Shown in pieces: positions 21,574 to 34,700 of a stretch of DNA of 64,000 nt (the stretch's first letter is position 1; every line of letters starts with the position of its first letter). The notes beneath the pieces were generated by a model. It saw nothing but the letters and a program-made list of their open reading frames with translations. It searched no databases and had not been told where the DNA came from. The translations under genes and the position numbers were made by a program. Source of the DNA: Phialocephala subalpina (Eukaryota > Ascomycota > Leotiomycetes > Helotiales > Mollisiaceae); assembly GCA_900073065.1 (NCBI GenBank), contig FJOG01000006.1, positions 1,957,151 through 2,021,150 on the forward strand, in the 5' to 3' direction.

Positions 21574-22978
21574 TCATAGCATCGAGTTGATCAAGTCCGA
21601 GTAATCCCAGCTCATTCCTGTCACCTCACTCTCGGTGAATGTTTCCCCGTATTTGTTTGAGCTCCTTGCGTCCATACTGCTTTCGACTTTTCCGGCACTG
21701 CCTTCGTCTTGCATTATGATGTCCTCGTCTCTGTCTAAACTGCGTTCCTCGTCAATTGAACCATCATTCTCATCTTCTGACCAACTCCCTTCCTCACCCT
21801 CGATCCAGCCCAAGCTTCGAGGGGCCGCTGTGACAATCTCAAGCAACATGTTGTCGAGGTGCCAAATTTCCTCTACCTCGTCTAAGGAGGCGTATTGCCC
21901 CAGTGGACGTGGAATGCTGATCAACGCGGATTTCAGAAGAAGTATTTGTTCGGAGCAAAACTCTCTCAGCAGGCCATGACCTGGGAGCACGATCGCCTGA
22001 TAAGCAGAATGAATCGCTGAAAGGAGTTCCGACCAGCGGTTCTGAGTTTGAAGATGCCCACAGTGCTCAACGAGTACTAGGATTATGTGCTTGTGGTGGA
22101 GCGAGTGTTCTAAATCAAGTCGTACCACCTTTACAGGGATTTCGGGAGCTGTGATTCGGTGACCTCCGAAATGGAGATAGAGGCGAGACCGTGTTAAGTT
22201 AATAATGAATGGGAGACGAGGGGCCAAGGACTGGAATGCTTTCAACACAGTGAGAACGCTATCAAACGTGATGTCTACCAACAAGATCTGATCTCTTGTT
22301 TCTTGGCGATGATGCAGCCTCGAGAAAGCCGAGTTATGGCCTAGGATGTTTTCCGGGGGCTGACTATTTGTCGTATCTGTATCCTCATCGAAGCCGTCAG
22401 GCTTCGGTGTAAAATAGGTGATCTGAGGCGGTGTATCTGCACATATTAACTGCTGACACAGGGGGGCGCAGTAGGGCGAATCGGAATACTCACTTGATAC
22501 GTCTTGCAAGATCGCGTCACCAGGTGTTATTAACTTCCGCTTCTTAAACTGCTCAACTTTGCTCCTCTCGACCAGGATTCCATTGCGATAAAACGTAGTA
22601 TCCTTCCCTTCGGCCTTTCTCTTCTCGGCTTTGGCGACGATGAAGCTCATATCGCTTAATGGGATGTTTTTCTCAAATCCCCACTCCTTGATCTTGACCT
22701 TCCACTTCCTCTTTCTGTAACTTGTTAGCCAGAACCTCCAAGCTTTCTTATCATTGGGTCACAGACTTTGGCTTGAAATCACGCTCTTGCTCAAAAAATT
22801 GCATCGTCTCTTCGAGAGTCTTGTCCTGGTCGAGGTAGATAGCTCGGATTTCTGCTTTGTGGGCTTTTCATTTGAGATTGTTGCGTTCGAGGGCTGTCAA
22901 TTTGCGAGGCTGCTGTGCCGCCGACGAGGCTGGTGGTGTCGTGTCGGACACGCCTGGGGAAAGATTGTTCAACGACAT
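21574..22978 (-). pseudogene. Clr5-domain protein gene with an in-frame stop in the domain
   Basis: Exon 1 runs 22978-22767 and exon 2 starts at 22714 after a 52-nt GT-AG intron. An additional in-frame intron at 22493-22437 (GTGAGT...GTGCAG, 57 nt) is likely. The joined protein shows the Clr5 domain (PF14420): HKAEIRAIYLDQDKTLEETM, the EQERDFKP stretch and KWKVKIKEWGFEKN. Clr5-like proteins in fungi are presumed transcription or chromatin factors. Codon 37 is TGA (22870-22868) exactly where the domain usually has its first Trp (NNLK-stop-KAHK). A single G-to-A change would do this. Downstream the frame is intact to 21574, with an acidic C-terminal tail, so the lesion is recent, a sequencing error, or bypassed by an unseen start or splice form. 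The alternative is a functional protein starting later without the first Clr5 helix. Confidence 0.68.
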
Positions 22979-23357
22979 AATAAATCGCAGACAGAAAGGA
23001 TGAGAGTGAAGATAAGTTGAAGACAGCTAAGGATGATAGGAAAGGACAGTGCAATATATGTGAAGGAAGATGAGGTGCGAGGCTGCGAGATGCGATGAGG
23101 GGGACATGATAGGACCCTAAGCGGACCACTCATACAAAGGTGCAAATTTCTAAAGCCTCACGAATGGTGCGCCATAAGAAGTCAGAAACCACCAACTCAG
23201 GGATTGGATAGGAAAAAGGTGCAAAAACCGGTATCCTGGTTCTGCTCAGTGAAGTCATGTTAAAGTGGTGCACATGCTCCCGCCCTAGCGACCTCTTGAG
23301 CCAGGTCTTGTCCTGAAACAGACGACTCGAAATATTTGCACTTTGCGCAAAGGCATA
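22979..23357. other. Upstream flank of the Clr5-type gene
   Basis: Nothing recognised. The last bases (23356-23357, TA) flank the next transposon. Confidence 0.5.
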
Positions 23358-24791
23358 ACCGAGATCCCGTGTCAAATCCCATCCCTGGCAAAATCCCACC
23401 TTTCGAACAACTTTTAATAATTAATTATAGAATTATCCACAACGCTATAAGAAAACAGTTTAAATGTATTTATATTATTAAAGTGATAAGATTAATATAA
23501 TATAAAAGAATTAAATATCTTTTAATAAATATAAAATATAATAAATTTGAAAATAAATATATATTATTATATATATTATTTAATATCTATTTATTTTAGG
23601 TATTTAAATGGATATTACTTTAATATATCATTACTTATACTGATTATANNNNNNNNNNNNNNNNNNNNNNNNNNNNNNNNNNNNNNNNNNNNNNNNNNNN
23701 NNNNNNNNNNNNNNNNNNNNNNNNNNNNNNNNNNNNNNNNNNNNNNNNNNNNNNNNNNNNNNNNNNNNNNNNNNNNNNNNNNNNNNNNNNNNNNNNNNNN
23801 NNNNNNNNNNNNNNNNNNNNNNNNNNNNNNNNNNNNNNNNNNNNNNNNNNNNNNNNNNNNNNNNNNNNNNNNNNNNNNNNNNNNNNNNNNNNNNNNNNNN
23901 NNNNNNNNNNNNNNNNNNNNNNNNNNNNNNNNNNNNNNNNNNNNNNNNNNNNNNNNNNNNNNNNNNNNNNNNNNNNNNNNNNNNNNNNNNNNNNNNNNNN
24001 NNNNNNNNNNNNNNNNNNNNNNNNNNNNNNNNNNNNNNNNNNNNNNNNNNNNNNNNNNNNNNNNNNNNNNNNNNNNNNNNNNNNNNNNNNNNNNNNNNNN
24101 NNNNNNNNNNNNNNNNNNNNNNNNNNNNNNNNNNNNNNNNNNNNNNNNNNNNNNNNNNNNNNNNNNNNNNNNNNNNNNNNNNNNNNNNNNNNNNNNNNNN
24201 NNNNNNNNNNNNNNNNNNNNNNNNNNNNNNNNNNNNNNNNNNNNNNNNNNNNNNNNNNNNNNNNNNNNNNNNNNNNNNNNNNNNNNNNNNNNNNNNNNNN
24301 NNNNNNNNNNNNNNNNNNNNNNNNNNNNNNNNNNNNNNNNNNNNNNNNNNNNNNNNNNNNNNNNNNNNNNNNNNNNNNNNNNNNNATAATTATTTTTTTT
24401 ATTTTTTATTTTATTTTAAAAGAAATATTTTTAATATTTTTAATCTTTAATTTTGAAATATATATGATTTTATTAATATTAATCCTTTAAATCCAATGTA
24501 ATTTGTATAATATATATAGTACAAAATTAATTTTTATTAACCTTTATTGTCTTATATAAGGGATTTATATAATATAATATTAGATTTATATTATATATTA
24601 AAAATTACTTTATATATTTAAACTTTAAACTATATATTATAATTTTAATATAATTTTATAAGCTTAAATACATATTAAGCAAGTTTTAAATTTAAAAATA
24701 TTTTATTAAAAGGTGGTTGAGATATTCTAATTTTATTATTTAAATTAAGGTGGGATTTTGGTGGGGACGGGATTTCTAACGGGAATTCGGT
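23358..24791. mobile_element. AT-rich, TIR-bounded DNA transposon containing the assembly gap
   Basis: Reading inward from each side, both ends begin ACCGA and share TCCCGT, AAATCCC and CAAAATCCCACCTT in the same order over about 46 bp (23358-23403 and 24746-24791), with scattered differences. TA flanks both ends (23356-23357, 24792-24793), fitting the Tc1/mariner/pogo (Fot1) group. The interior is almost pure A/T with no readable frame, as expected after heavy RIP. 737 N occupy its centre, so the true length and any transposase cannot be judged. Confidence 0.72.
23649..24385. other. Assembly gap (737 N)
   Basis: A run of N inside the AT-rich transposon. The size may be an estimate. Confidence 1.
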
Positions 24792-25278
24792 TATCAGAAG
24801 CTAGAATTGAAGCGGCATTAGAAATGGAGTTTGCAACTCGTATTCTTCGTGTTTCTCATCTCGACTTCCGAGATTAGGTAGCTGTCCTTAATACGTGACA
24901 TCATATGGCAGGTGATTATCGAGATCCTCAAGCCTTTATTTAGACTCGTAACGCGCGCTCCGCACGCCGGGGCCCTGAAACCTGCCGCGCTCATAAAGGG
25001 GGGAAGTAGAAGCACGTGATGTGTACGTCACGTGAGAGACAAACGTTTCCTGGTGAGCACCCACCAGAAAAGTTCGTGCTGGCGCGGAAAAAAGTAAACC
25101 TTTTCACTTCGTTTCAGGGAATTTTAGCACATAATATCTCACGTCTGGTACTTTCCAACTCTGTATACAAAGCAAGCTATCCTTCAATAAGATACAATTT
25201 TCCTTGATTATAATGTAGAGAGAATCGATTAGGGATTTTCCGTGTCCATACATCTGAATCGCGGACATCTTGACACTG

Positions 25279-25341
25279 TCAGATCACTGCTACCTCCTCC
25301 AAGAAGCGCGGCCAATCCACAACCACTCTCCCTTTCCCGAA
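25279..25341 (-). pseudogene. 3'-end fragment of a second Gfo/Idh/MocA gene
   Basis: The minus strand reads GKGRVVVDWPRFLEEVAVI and a TGA at 25281-25279. This is nearly the same as the last 19 residues of the oxidoreductase gene at 60395-62076 (KGRVVVDWQRFLEDVAVI), and the 3' flank (GTCAGATCACTGC read on plus) matches too. Upstream similarity is lost within about 20 codons. It is a small orphan fragment, probably left from a duplicated or deleted paralogue. Confidence 0.65.
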
Positions 25342-25378
25342 CACTGCAGCACCCAACATTATGCGCTTGGTTTGTTTG

Positions 25379-25445
25379 TGTTAGATGTTGATGTTGGATG
25401 TTGATGTTGGATGTTGGATGTTGGATACTAGATACTAGATACATC
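25379..25445 (+). repeat. Microsatellite-like GATGTTG repeat
   Basis: About 65 bases of imperfect TTGGATGTTGATG / TTGGATG units followed by two ACTAGAT units. Simple-sequence repeat lying just upstream (on the minus strand) of the oxidoreductase relic. Confidence 0.85.
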
Positions 25446-25785
25446 CTCGAGGCCTGTTCAGCGCCGCGGAGCCCTACATGACGGGGAGATCCAGGGTCTT
25501 CCACAGCCTTCGCGACATGACCGAGAACCAATGATGGAGACATCTGCAGGCCAATTATCGAGCCGCAGGCAGGCAACCACGTTCGGTGACAACGCACTCA
25601 CTTTAAATGTGAAGGGTGACGCGATATGTCAAGACGAACAGCAAACGAATTCTGGTCAACTCAAATATTCCGAGTTCATACCATTCTAGCACCTTACCAG
25701 CCCTTCAACTGTTTCTCCTTCGGTGATCCACTTTCATGTGAAGATAGCCGTCTGCTTCAGCTTTCTCTTTACCATTTCCACCGCA

Positions 25786-28700
25786 ATGAACAGAACCTCG
25801 AACAACAAGCTCCCTTTGGGGGCGCTCACGTACATGATTCATCATGTATTCCTCCCTCCTAAACTCCCTAACAAGGACGACTTCAACGCCGAATACGATA
25901 CGATCCTGCTTGACACGACGATCAATAGCCTTCTGAAATTCAAAGGCTTCATCACGCAAGACCAGGCGGTCATCGTCGATTGCGTTGTTGCTACGATCAC
26001 GAATTTGAGAGCTATACGCGACTCCAACGGAGCTGTCAGCGAAGAGAAGCTTGCAGATGCGCTGAGAGATCTGGATAAGAAAGGTAAGAGAGAATCTCAT
26101 AGATTGGCAACATCCTTCAATCTGACTCACTCAAAGGTGGGACTATTCCACTGCATATACGCGCTCAAAATGCTGGGGTCATCATCGGAAAGGTGAACGA
26201 GTCTATCCACCTGGAGGCATTTGAGTTATCACCTCTCAACGAAGCTGTCATTACCACCAAGGGCAGACTGCAACGATCTTTTCCAGGACCCGCCTTGTTC
26301 CTGAGCATTCAAGTCTTCGAACAACCTTCATTCCAAGCTACGACGGCACAGACGCTTGCCAAAATGAGCCATCAAAGTGCCGAAGGAACAAAGCCGAAAG
26401 CTAGGAAGGCAGGCCGAATGCACGACGAGGACCGGGACACAACACACCCAAATTTGGTCACCGAGCTTTTCATGGGCTTCTTGAGATCTGTTGGTGCGCC
26501 CGTGGCAGTCTCACGTCTCTGGAAGAATACCCGTGAAGAAGTGCTCTGGCTTGACAGCCGGTCCCCATGGCGAAGGTCTCCCCTCTGGTTGCTTATCCGC
26601 GTCGCCATGCAGCTCGTCTTTGCTCGCTCGTCGGATCTGTCAAACTCGCCTGGAGACCTCTACAAAATTTTCATGCTGTTCCTCATGACCCGCGTCCTAG
26701 AGAGATCACTTGAGGTGTCCATCCCCAGCGATCTTTTGTACTCGATGAACGCCAAAGTCGCCCGCCGCTTGCTGAAGCTTGATTCTGCTGTCAATGAACC
26801 AGCACTAAGCTTCATTGAGAACGTCTTACGAAAGACTAACACCCTCCTTGATACAAGGTGGTCGAAAACTATGAAACAAGAGACGCTGCAATTCGACCTG
26901 TCCCGTCTTGAACACCTGGATTTTGAACGAGACACTGTCAACTCCCTCCCTAAACTGGATCTCTACATTGAGGCGATGGCCAATCGAAAGAACAATAAAG
27001 TGTCCGTTGCCTTTCAACCGAGATCCGATCTCATCAAGTATGAAGCAGAAGAGTTCCCGAACTTTCTAGAGTCTTGGACAGCCGACTATACACCATACAA
27101 TCTGAAGGCTTTCGAAGCCTGGGTAGCTTCGAACCTGAGTTCGTGGTTGGGTGACCACAAGGCAAGCTCGAGCACATGTGCTGGCTTGGGCGAATTGATT
27201 CGGACTTACCATGGTATTGCATATTCCTTCTACTCTGGCAATCCTGAGGGCATATCGTTAATGCTACTCACTATCCTCGAGCTCTGGGTCGCTTGCGACG
27301 AATCTGCGACCCATATCTGTGAAATTTTGAGAGATTATGACCCTGGTATCCCAAAAGAACTCCTCGAATCTCTGGTGCTACCCTTCAAGTCCCAGATGGA
27401 AAGGTTGCTTCACGTGGAGGATTACCTCGAGCGACGAAGAGATTGCGCTAAGTTTCCAGCCCCGCACATCTTTCAGGCATTCGGGCATCAAAACACTTTC
27501 TCCGCCAGATACTTCGCCCAATCCCCTGAGCACCAAAGGTTACTCGCGGACATCAAAACGAAGGCAGCTTCTGATAGACAGGAAAAGCGGGATGAACTTC
27601 GTAGGATGAAGGCGCAGTACGCCGATTTAATGCAACTTTACGATCGGAGCAATTGTGAATACTACGAGTACAACGATCCATGGACGGGCCTCTGTGAAGA
27701 ACGCCATAAAAGCAGCATCTGTCAGAAGTGTAGGTACAAATCTCAAGCCACCGCCTTGAGTATCCGAGTTCATGAATGGCCATTGCCTAGTGACGAATGG
27801 GAAGAACGATGCACCGTCTTCGAGCTCAAAGTACCGCACTCATTCGGTCATTGGCGCGATACGACCCTGTTTCTCATGCTAAATGTCCTCCAGAGTGGCT
27901 ACATATCGGAAGAATCGCCACGGTCAAGCCACCACCTACAATCATACACTGGACTTTCAGCTTTCTTCGTCCCTTTCAGCTTCACACAGCGCACTAGCCT
28001 CCTGTCCCAGAACAAGCCTCATGAAGTCACGCATCGCCGCGATAAACCAATATCAACCACCACCGAAAGCGATGTTTGCCTCAACAACGGGCTATCATAT
28101 GAATATTACGACAGCGAAACCGGGTTCTTCATCAGAAACCTCGTTTTGAGGGATGAAATGCCGAAAGCTTGCACATACAAGCTCCCAGCGCTGTCATCGT
28201 CTCTCCAGAAGTTCGTATTCCGCCCTGCCGTTATGCCCAGCGGGCCATCACCGAACACTGTCATCGCTAGTCAGTTTGACTGTCCTGATCACATGTCACT
28301 CGATGAGTACAAAGCATTAAGTACCATTCCCCTTGGTTACAGGATTCAGTGGCTCCATCTACTACGGGAACTGTCATTGCCATCCGTTGATTTCAAGAAG
28401 GTGGAGACAAGCCTTGTGATTCTACAGTCCATTTATCAAGCTGGACCACCGAAAAGCGGCAGCGTCTTCAGGGAGAGTCACTCTATTCTAAACGATGAGA
28501 ATTTCTCATATCGTCTCTTAGAAGCCCTCCATGGAGCGCTTCAGAGAGTCAAGGAGAACTGGGAGTCTTCCCAAGCTCTCCAAACTTTCATATCCTTGGC
28601 CCACCGGCTACTCTCGTTGACCTCTACCCAGCAGATTAGAGGCGAGTGTTTAGCGTATCTAGCTAAAGTTCGACTTGTTACTTTCAGCTGGGTCGATCTT

Positions 28701-31700
28701 CTCAGACAGAAGGCATACAAGGCAACGAATGACGACCAGAGAATTGATCTAAGTGCGAAGGCCGTTGAGGTTGCTTTGATATGTGTCGATTCTTTCAACC
28801 TCGACGAAAGATATCTGGACGGTGTTCTATCTGTACCAGAAGATGCTACGATCATTATTCAATGCTCCATAGTCATCCAAGAAGGAGACCTCACGGTCTC
28901 GAAGACGACCGAACCCATTACTTCTCTACTATACCGGCGTTGGAAAGCGCTTTCACACCGCTGCTACACCATTCTAGCAAAAGAAATCTTGGAAAGGAAC
29001 AATCGATGCCTGGACGATGCCATAAAAAAGTCCTGGTCAGCTTATCAGGCAGGATACGGCTGGCGAGTGGCTTCGGATCAATCTAACCATTGGCTTGTGA
29101 CCCAGGCTGCACCTGAGGGCGACAGCGATCCTATCTGGGTTCATTTCAATATGTTGGATAGCGAGCTTCTGGTCAACGGAGTCCCATTGGCTCGCCTCCC
29201 TGCGCAGTACGAACGTCACCCCTACTATTCGACTTTGTTTGGCAACTCCACTGTCGAGGTGATGCCCACTGCCATTCCTGGCATGCAATTTTCTGGCAAG
29301 GAGGAGTATGCCGGCTATACGCTTCACTTTGGCATCAATTCCTTTTCTGGCATTTTTGGATCTTCAGAGACCGATCTTTTGATTCAAGCGATGAAAGGCG
29401 GTCGAAAATATGAACTTATTCCCTCTAGAGTTCTTCGTGGAAACTTTCCTACAGCTTTCGTCGATGATTTCGTTCATTGGTATGACTTCAACAACCTGTC
29501 CGTAGAATTTCGGCCTGTCAAGGACCCTTGGACATCATCTCCCAACAATTGGAGATTGACTAGACCCAGACCGGAATCGAAGTGGCATCTGACAAAGGAT
29601 GGAAATTCTCTGGTCGGAGTCAAGAGCGAGACTGCGCAAATGATATCTTGTATACTGTCTCCACTGGAGGATTCGCTAAGGATACATGGCACCTTCAATC
29701 GCCAGTCCTTATCCTTGGAGATTGAGCTTCCGAAAATCCGGCTAGGCTTTTATCTCAAGTTAAAGGAATCATCGATTCAATCAAGACAATTCCGCGGAAT
29801 GTCAATCGATCCAGATCAGTCGCTTGGTACCCTAATCGGCCTTTACAACAAACTTATCCTGAAAGACGAGAGGCAAGGTAACCGCCGTCTTATTGTACCA
29901 GAGGGACCCGTATCGCACCAAATTAGTGACGGTCATGTTCGTGTTGTTATCGACAAAACATCTGCTTCTAAAGCTCATGCCTACGAGGTCAATGGCCGGC
30001 TTGGTACATTAATCGATAATGAGAATTTGCAGAGCAAGCTATTCTTGTGTTATCTTCATGCACTTACTTCTTTTTGCTTACCTGACCCTCTTACGCAAAA
30101 TTCTGGGACAGAGCAGGCGCTATCGATCCTGAACTCTGCAGCTATCAGATCCTTTGGTCGACTCACTCAAGAAAACGTCGAAATTCTCGAACAGATTGCA
30201 CACCTGACGCCAAAGAGAAGCTACTATCCAGCCAACGAGCGTGTCATGCAAATGGTGGAGTGGTCGTCGGGACTCGGATTTCTAGCCCAGCACGGCGGAT
30301 TCTACAAGTGCGTCAAGTCAATATTTGGCCAAGCAGATACAACCAAAGTATTCTATCCGGAATCTAATTTGGTTCTGCCAAAGCTAGAGTCAAATCAAGA
30401 CTTGCTAGACCGCGACTGTATCCGGTCATCCACATTTCGCGTCTCAGGCTTCGGAGCTGAGGATTACACTATCGAACACGATGCAAAATACTCAGCCAGG
30501 GATAGAACCAAGATTTCAGCACGAGGATTTCGAGCTTTCTTAATGTCAAGCGTCATATATCGTGGCTGCGCAGCCCTTCCATTCAGTATTTCGTCTTCAT
30601 CCTATTTGAAAGACCAGTTGTGGACTTTTCTCTCGCAAACGCCTGAAATCCTTGGCCCAAGCCGTCCATTGCAGTCCTCCGAGCTGAAATACGATGCTAG
30701 ACTGCTCCTAGATGGGTCCGAATTTTTCTCCATGCATTGGACTGTTCTCCATCAGAATTTGGGTAGAGGACAGTCCTGGATTGACAAGTTTCGCTTGATG
30801 ATATGGCTTTCTACGCTCGCTTTCTCCGAGAAGACCGACATGGACATTCTCCAAGTACTAGCCTCATTCTTCACCGTTCCAGCCATGGTGCAGATATCTA
30901 TACCACGAATGAAGTCCTTTCAGTTGCGTCATGGTACCAAGGCGATTAAAAACGAATTGCGGAATCTCATCAAGCCAGCACTTCTCCCTTTGCGTAGTTG
31001 CCCTGAGGCACAGATGCCTTCCCTTACTGGGGAGTCCAAATACATGCGCCAGAATCGTCGGCATCGTACATTTCAAGGCAACCAAGATCGTGCGCTGACC
31101 GAATTGGTAAACGCACTGCATGCTCAATTTCCTTGTGAAATTCCTACTACCCCGACATGTGGCGCCTCGGGCAACCTCAGCACGTACATTGACAAGGCCA
31201 AAGCTATGGAAATGGTCAAACCCAAGTTCAAGACATGGTTTGAAAACCATTTATTCTCTGAATACCTTGGGAAAATCGGCGATAAATTCATGGCCCAAAC
31301 CTTTAGCTCAGTGGAGACGCCATCGTCTTTCTTTTTAGTCCCAGAATGGAATCTTCAGAGAAAACACGGGTTTATCTCCATCGATGAGATTTTCGATTGT
31401 GCAATCCCACCTGTGTTACCCCCTGGTCCGACAAACACAATCGACCTTTTGTCTCGAGCTAGTAGTGCAGATACGAATGCCCTTCGTCTGGCTGAACTCA
31501 TAGACCATCTTGACGCTCAGGCCAAGTCCAAATACGAACAGGACTACGTCAAGGACCTACAAGACAGTATGTCCTCTTTACGGGACCGGGAAGAGAAATA
31601 CCACTTGAAATCGGGGCAAGATGTGGAAGACATTTTATCTCATCATCTGGACAACTGCAACGAGCGTTGTAACGGCATTTACTCTGCCATCGCCTCTGCA

Positions 31701-34700
31701 TTAATTCCTTCTGCTAACAACGCTTCTGCGGTGGCTTCTATCGCCAGACAATGGCCGAGATTATCTCCCACATTCTTCCTCCAACAGCTCAGTCGCAGTC
31801 GGTGGTCAAAAATCAAGGACTGGCAGCACTGCATTGTTCAGTACGGGCTTGCCCTCACAGAGCTTCAACGAGCTGAACGTCTTCTTAACTCGGTTGGTAA
31901 GCACGCGGAGCTTATCAAAGAGCTGAGGAATCCGGGCCATACCAATTGGAGTCCTTCCGAGTATCCCGAGGCTTTGCTGTTGGAAGTTGAAAGCGGCATC
32001 ATGATTCGAGAAGTTCAAGAGCAGATAGCTCGACAGATGAGGGATCCCCCGTCCGGTATAAATGCTGTGATGCAGCTAAACATGGGCGAAGGAAAGTCAT
32101 CGGTTATTGTCCCCATCGTGGCTGCTGCCCTCGCGAACGGCTCTAGGTTGGTTCGTGTTATCGTGGCCAAGCCTCAGTCTAAGCAGATGTTCCATATGCT
32201 GCTTTCTAAGTTGGGAGGACTGCTAGACCGACGTGTATATCATATGCCGTTTTCTCGTGAGCTGAAGCTCGGTCAGGCGGAGGCAACGGCGATTGACAGT
32301 ATCTGCCGAGAATGCATGAAAAATGGCGGCATTCTCCTTGTTCAGCCCGAACATATCTTATCGTTCAAACTGATGGGTCTGGAGTGCTTGATTACGGGTA
32401 AGGAGGCTATTGGCAGATCCCTGCTAAGCACACAGGAATTTTTCGACACATCATCTCGCGATCTTGTGGATGAGAGTGATGAGAATTTCAGTGTTAAATT
32501 CGAATTGATCTATACAATGGGCATGCAGCGGCCCATTGAACTTAGTCCCGAGCGGTGGATCTGTATTCAACAAGTGCTGGACCTCGTCAGGATTTTTGTG
32601 CCGTTAGTGAAGAAGGACTTTCCAGACTCGATCGACGTTAATGAGCGTCGGCCAGGAGCTTTCCCAAGAACTCGAGTTCTCCGGCCTAGTGCGGGACAGG
32701 ATATTCTAAGCCGTATTGCAAAGCGTATTTGCGAGACTGGACTGAATGGTTTCCCAATTGCTAGACAGCCTGAGTCGATCCGACAAGCGGTTTTCAGGTA
32801 TATCACTGAGCGAAACCTCACCGCAGCAAACATTACCCAAGTTGAAAACCAGGGTCAAGGAGGTTTTTGGGCAGAGGTTACAAGCAATACCCTGCTTCTG
32901 TTACGTGGTCTCTTAGCTGGCGGAGTACTTGCTTTTGCATTCGGCCAGAAACGCTGGAGAGTCAATTACGGTCTCGATTCTACCAGGATACCCGGTACTA
33001 AGCTGGCTGTTCCTTATCGGGCTAAAGACAGTCCTGCCCCCCGATCAGAATTCAGCCACCCAGACGTCGTCATTGTTCTGACGTCCCTAAGCTATTACTA
33101 TGGCGGATTAAAGAACGACGAGCTATTCCTTGCTTTACGTCATCTTCTGAAATCTGACCAAGCCGACGACGAGTACCAGGCATGGGTCAAAGATGCCCCG
33201 GAGCTACCAACTGCTTTCCAGGACTTCTCAGGTATTAATCTCAAGGATGAGATACAATGTATAGAGCAAGTATTTCCATCTCTACGCTACGCCAAAGCTA
33301 CCGTGGACTATTTCTTAGCGCACATCGTCTTCCCAAAAGAGATGAAAGAGTTCCCACACAAGCTGTCAGCATCCGGGTGGGACATTGGCGAGATCAAAAC
33401 GCTCCCAACAACCGGCTTTAGTGGTACGAATGACTCTCGAAAGATCCTCCCACTCGGCGTCGGGCATCTTGACCTTCAGGAGCAAAAGCATACCAATGCC
33501 TTGGTACTAGAATACATCCTCCAACCCGAAAATTCTATTGCGCTTATGCCATCACGAGGAAAAGCTTTTAGCTCGGATGCAGAGTTGCTAATGGCTATGG
33601 TAACGAATATGGATCCAGCAGTGCAAGTCATTCTCGATGTGGGAGCCCAGATTTTGGAACTCAGCAATTTGATGGTTGCGAGCAAATGGCTGAAGATGAC
33701 TCCGGATCATGATAAAACTCAGGCTGCCGTATTCTTTGACGATAGCGACGAGCTCTGTGTTCTTGATCGGAGAGGAAGAGTTGAGCCCTGGCAAACATCT
33801 CCTTTCGCAAAGCAGCCTGACGTTTGTCTTATCTTTCTCGACGAGGCTCACACAAGGGGAACTGATTTAAAATTACCGATTCATTATCGAGCGGCCGTTA
33901 CCCTGGGGCCCAGTCTGACAAAGGACAGATTAGTCCAGGGTAAGTCTCAGTCCCTTTGTGATGGTCTAACTGACATTAGCGCAGCATGTATGAGAATGAG
34001 ACAGCTCGGCAAAGGGCAATCGGTCGTCTTCTGTATTCCAGAGGAAATTAGATCCAAGATACTGGCACGATCACCCAAGCGTGATGAGGCGACTATCGAT
34101 GTGTCGGATGTTCTTAACTGGGCTATCTCGGAAACCTGTATCGATATCCGACGGAGCTTGCCTTTATGGGCAACCCAAGGCCAGCGATTTGAAAGACAGA
34201 GTGCGATCTGGGCTGAGGCTCGTAATACAGGCCATGTACACATGTCAAAAGACCTAGCTGATAAGTTTCTCGAAGACGAAGCCCAGAGTCTAGAGGACCG
34301 GTATCGACCCCGTTCCGGGACTGATATAACCTCGTTCGTGCAAGCAGGGCAGAACAAGAACCTCAATCTTATTATAGAGCGCTGTCAAGAGTTCAACAAC
34401 TTAGAATTCGGTTCTTCTACTCTTCAGGAGGAACAAGAGCGCGAACTCTCTCCGGAAATCGAGGAGGAGCGTCAAGTCCAGAAGCCAGCGCCTGCAACAC
34501 CAGCGACGCATAAAATCGACATCGACTTAATCACGTTTGTCACCCAGGGTGTCCCAGTCCCCGAATCAAAAGCCTACAAACCCGCTTTCGAAGCTTTATG
34601 CAACACCAGTGCAGCAGCATACCTCAACGTATCGCAATTTCCGCGAGATCTCCTTGTCACAGCCGACTTCGCTAGCACGATCCAGATATCTGGCAAATCC

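Larger units (their letters stand above)
24794..25785. other. Intergenic region with a short oxidoreductase relic and a microsatellite
   Basis: Contains the two items listed separately (25279-25341 and 25379-25445). Otherwise nothing recognised. CACGTG sites occur at about 25013 and 25030. Confidence 0.55.

Noticed and set aside
23547..24389. Long open frame through the AT island
   Set aside because: Consists mainly of N.
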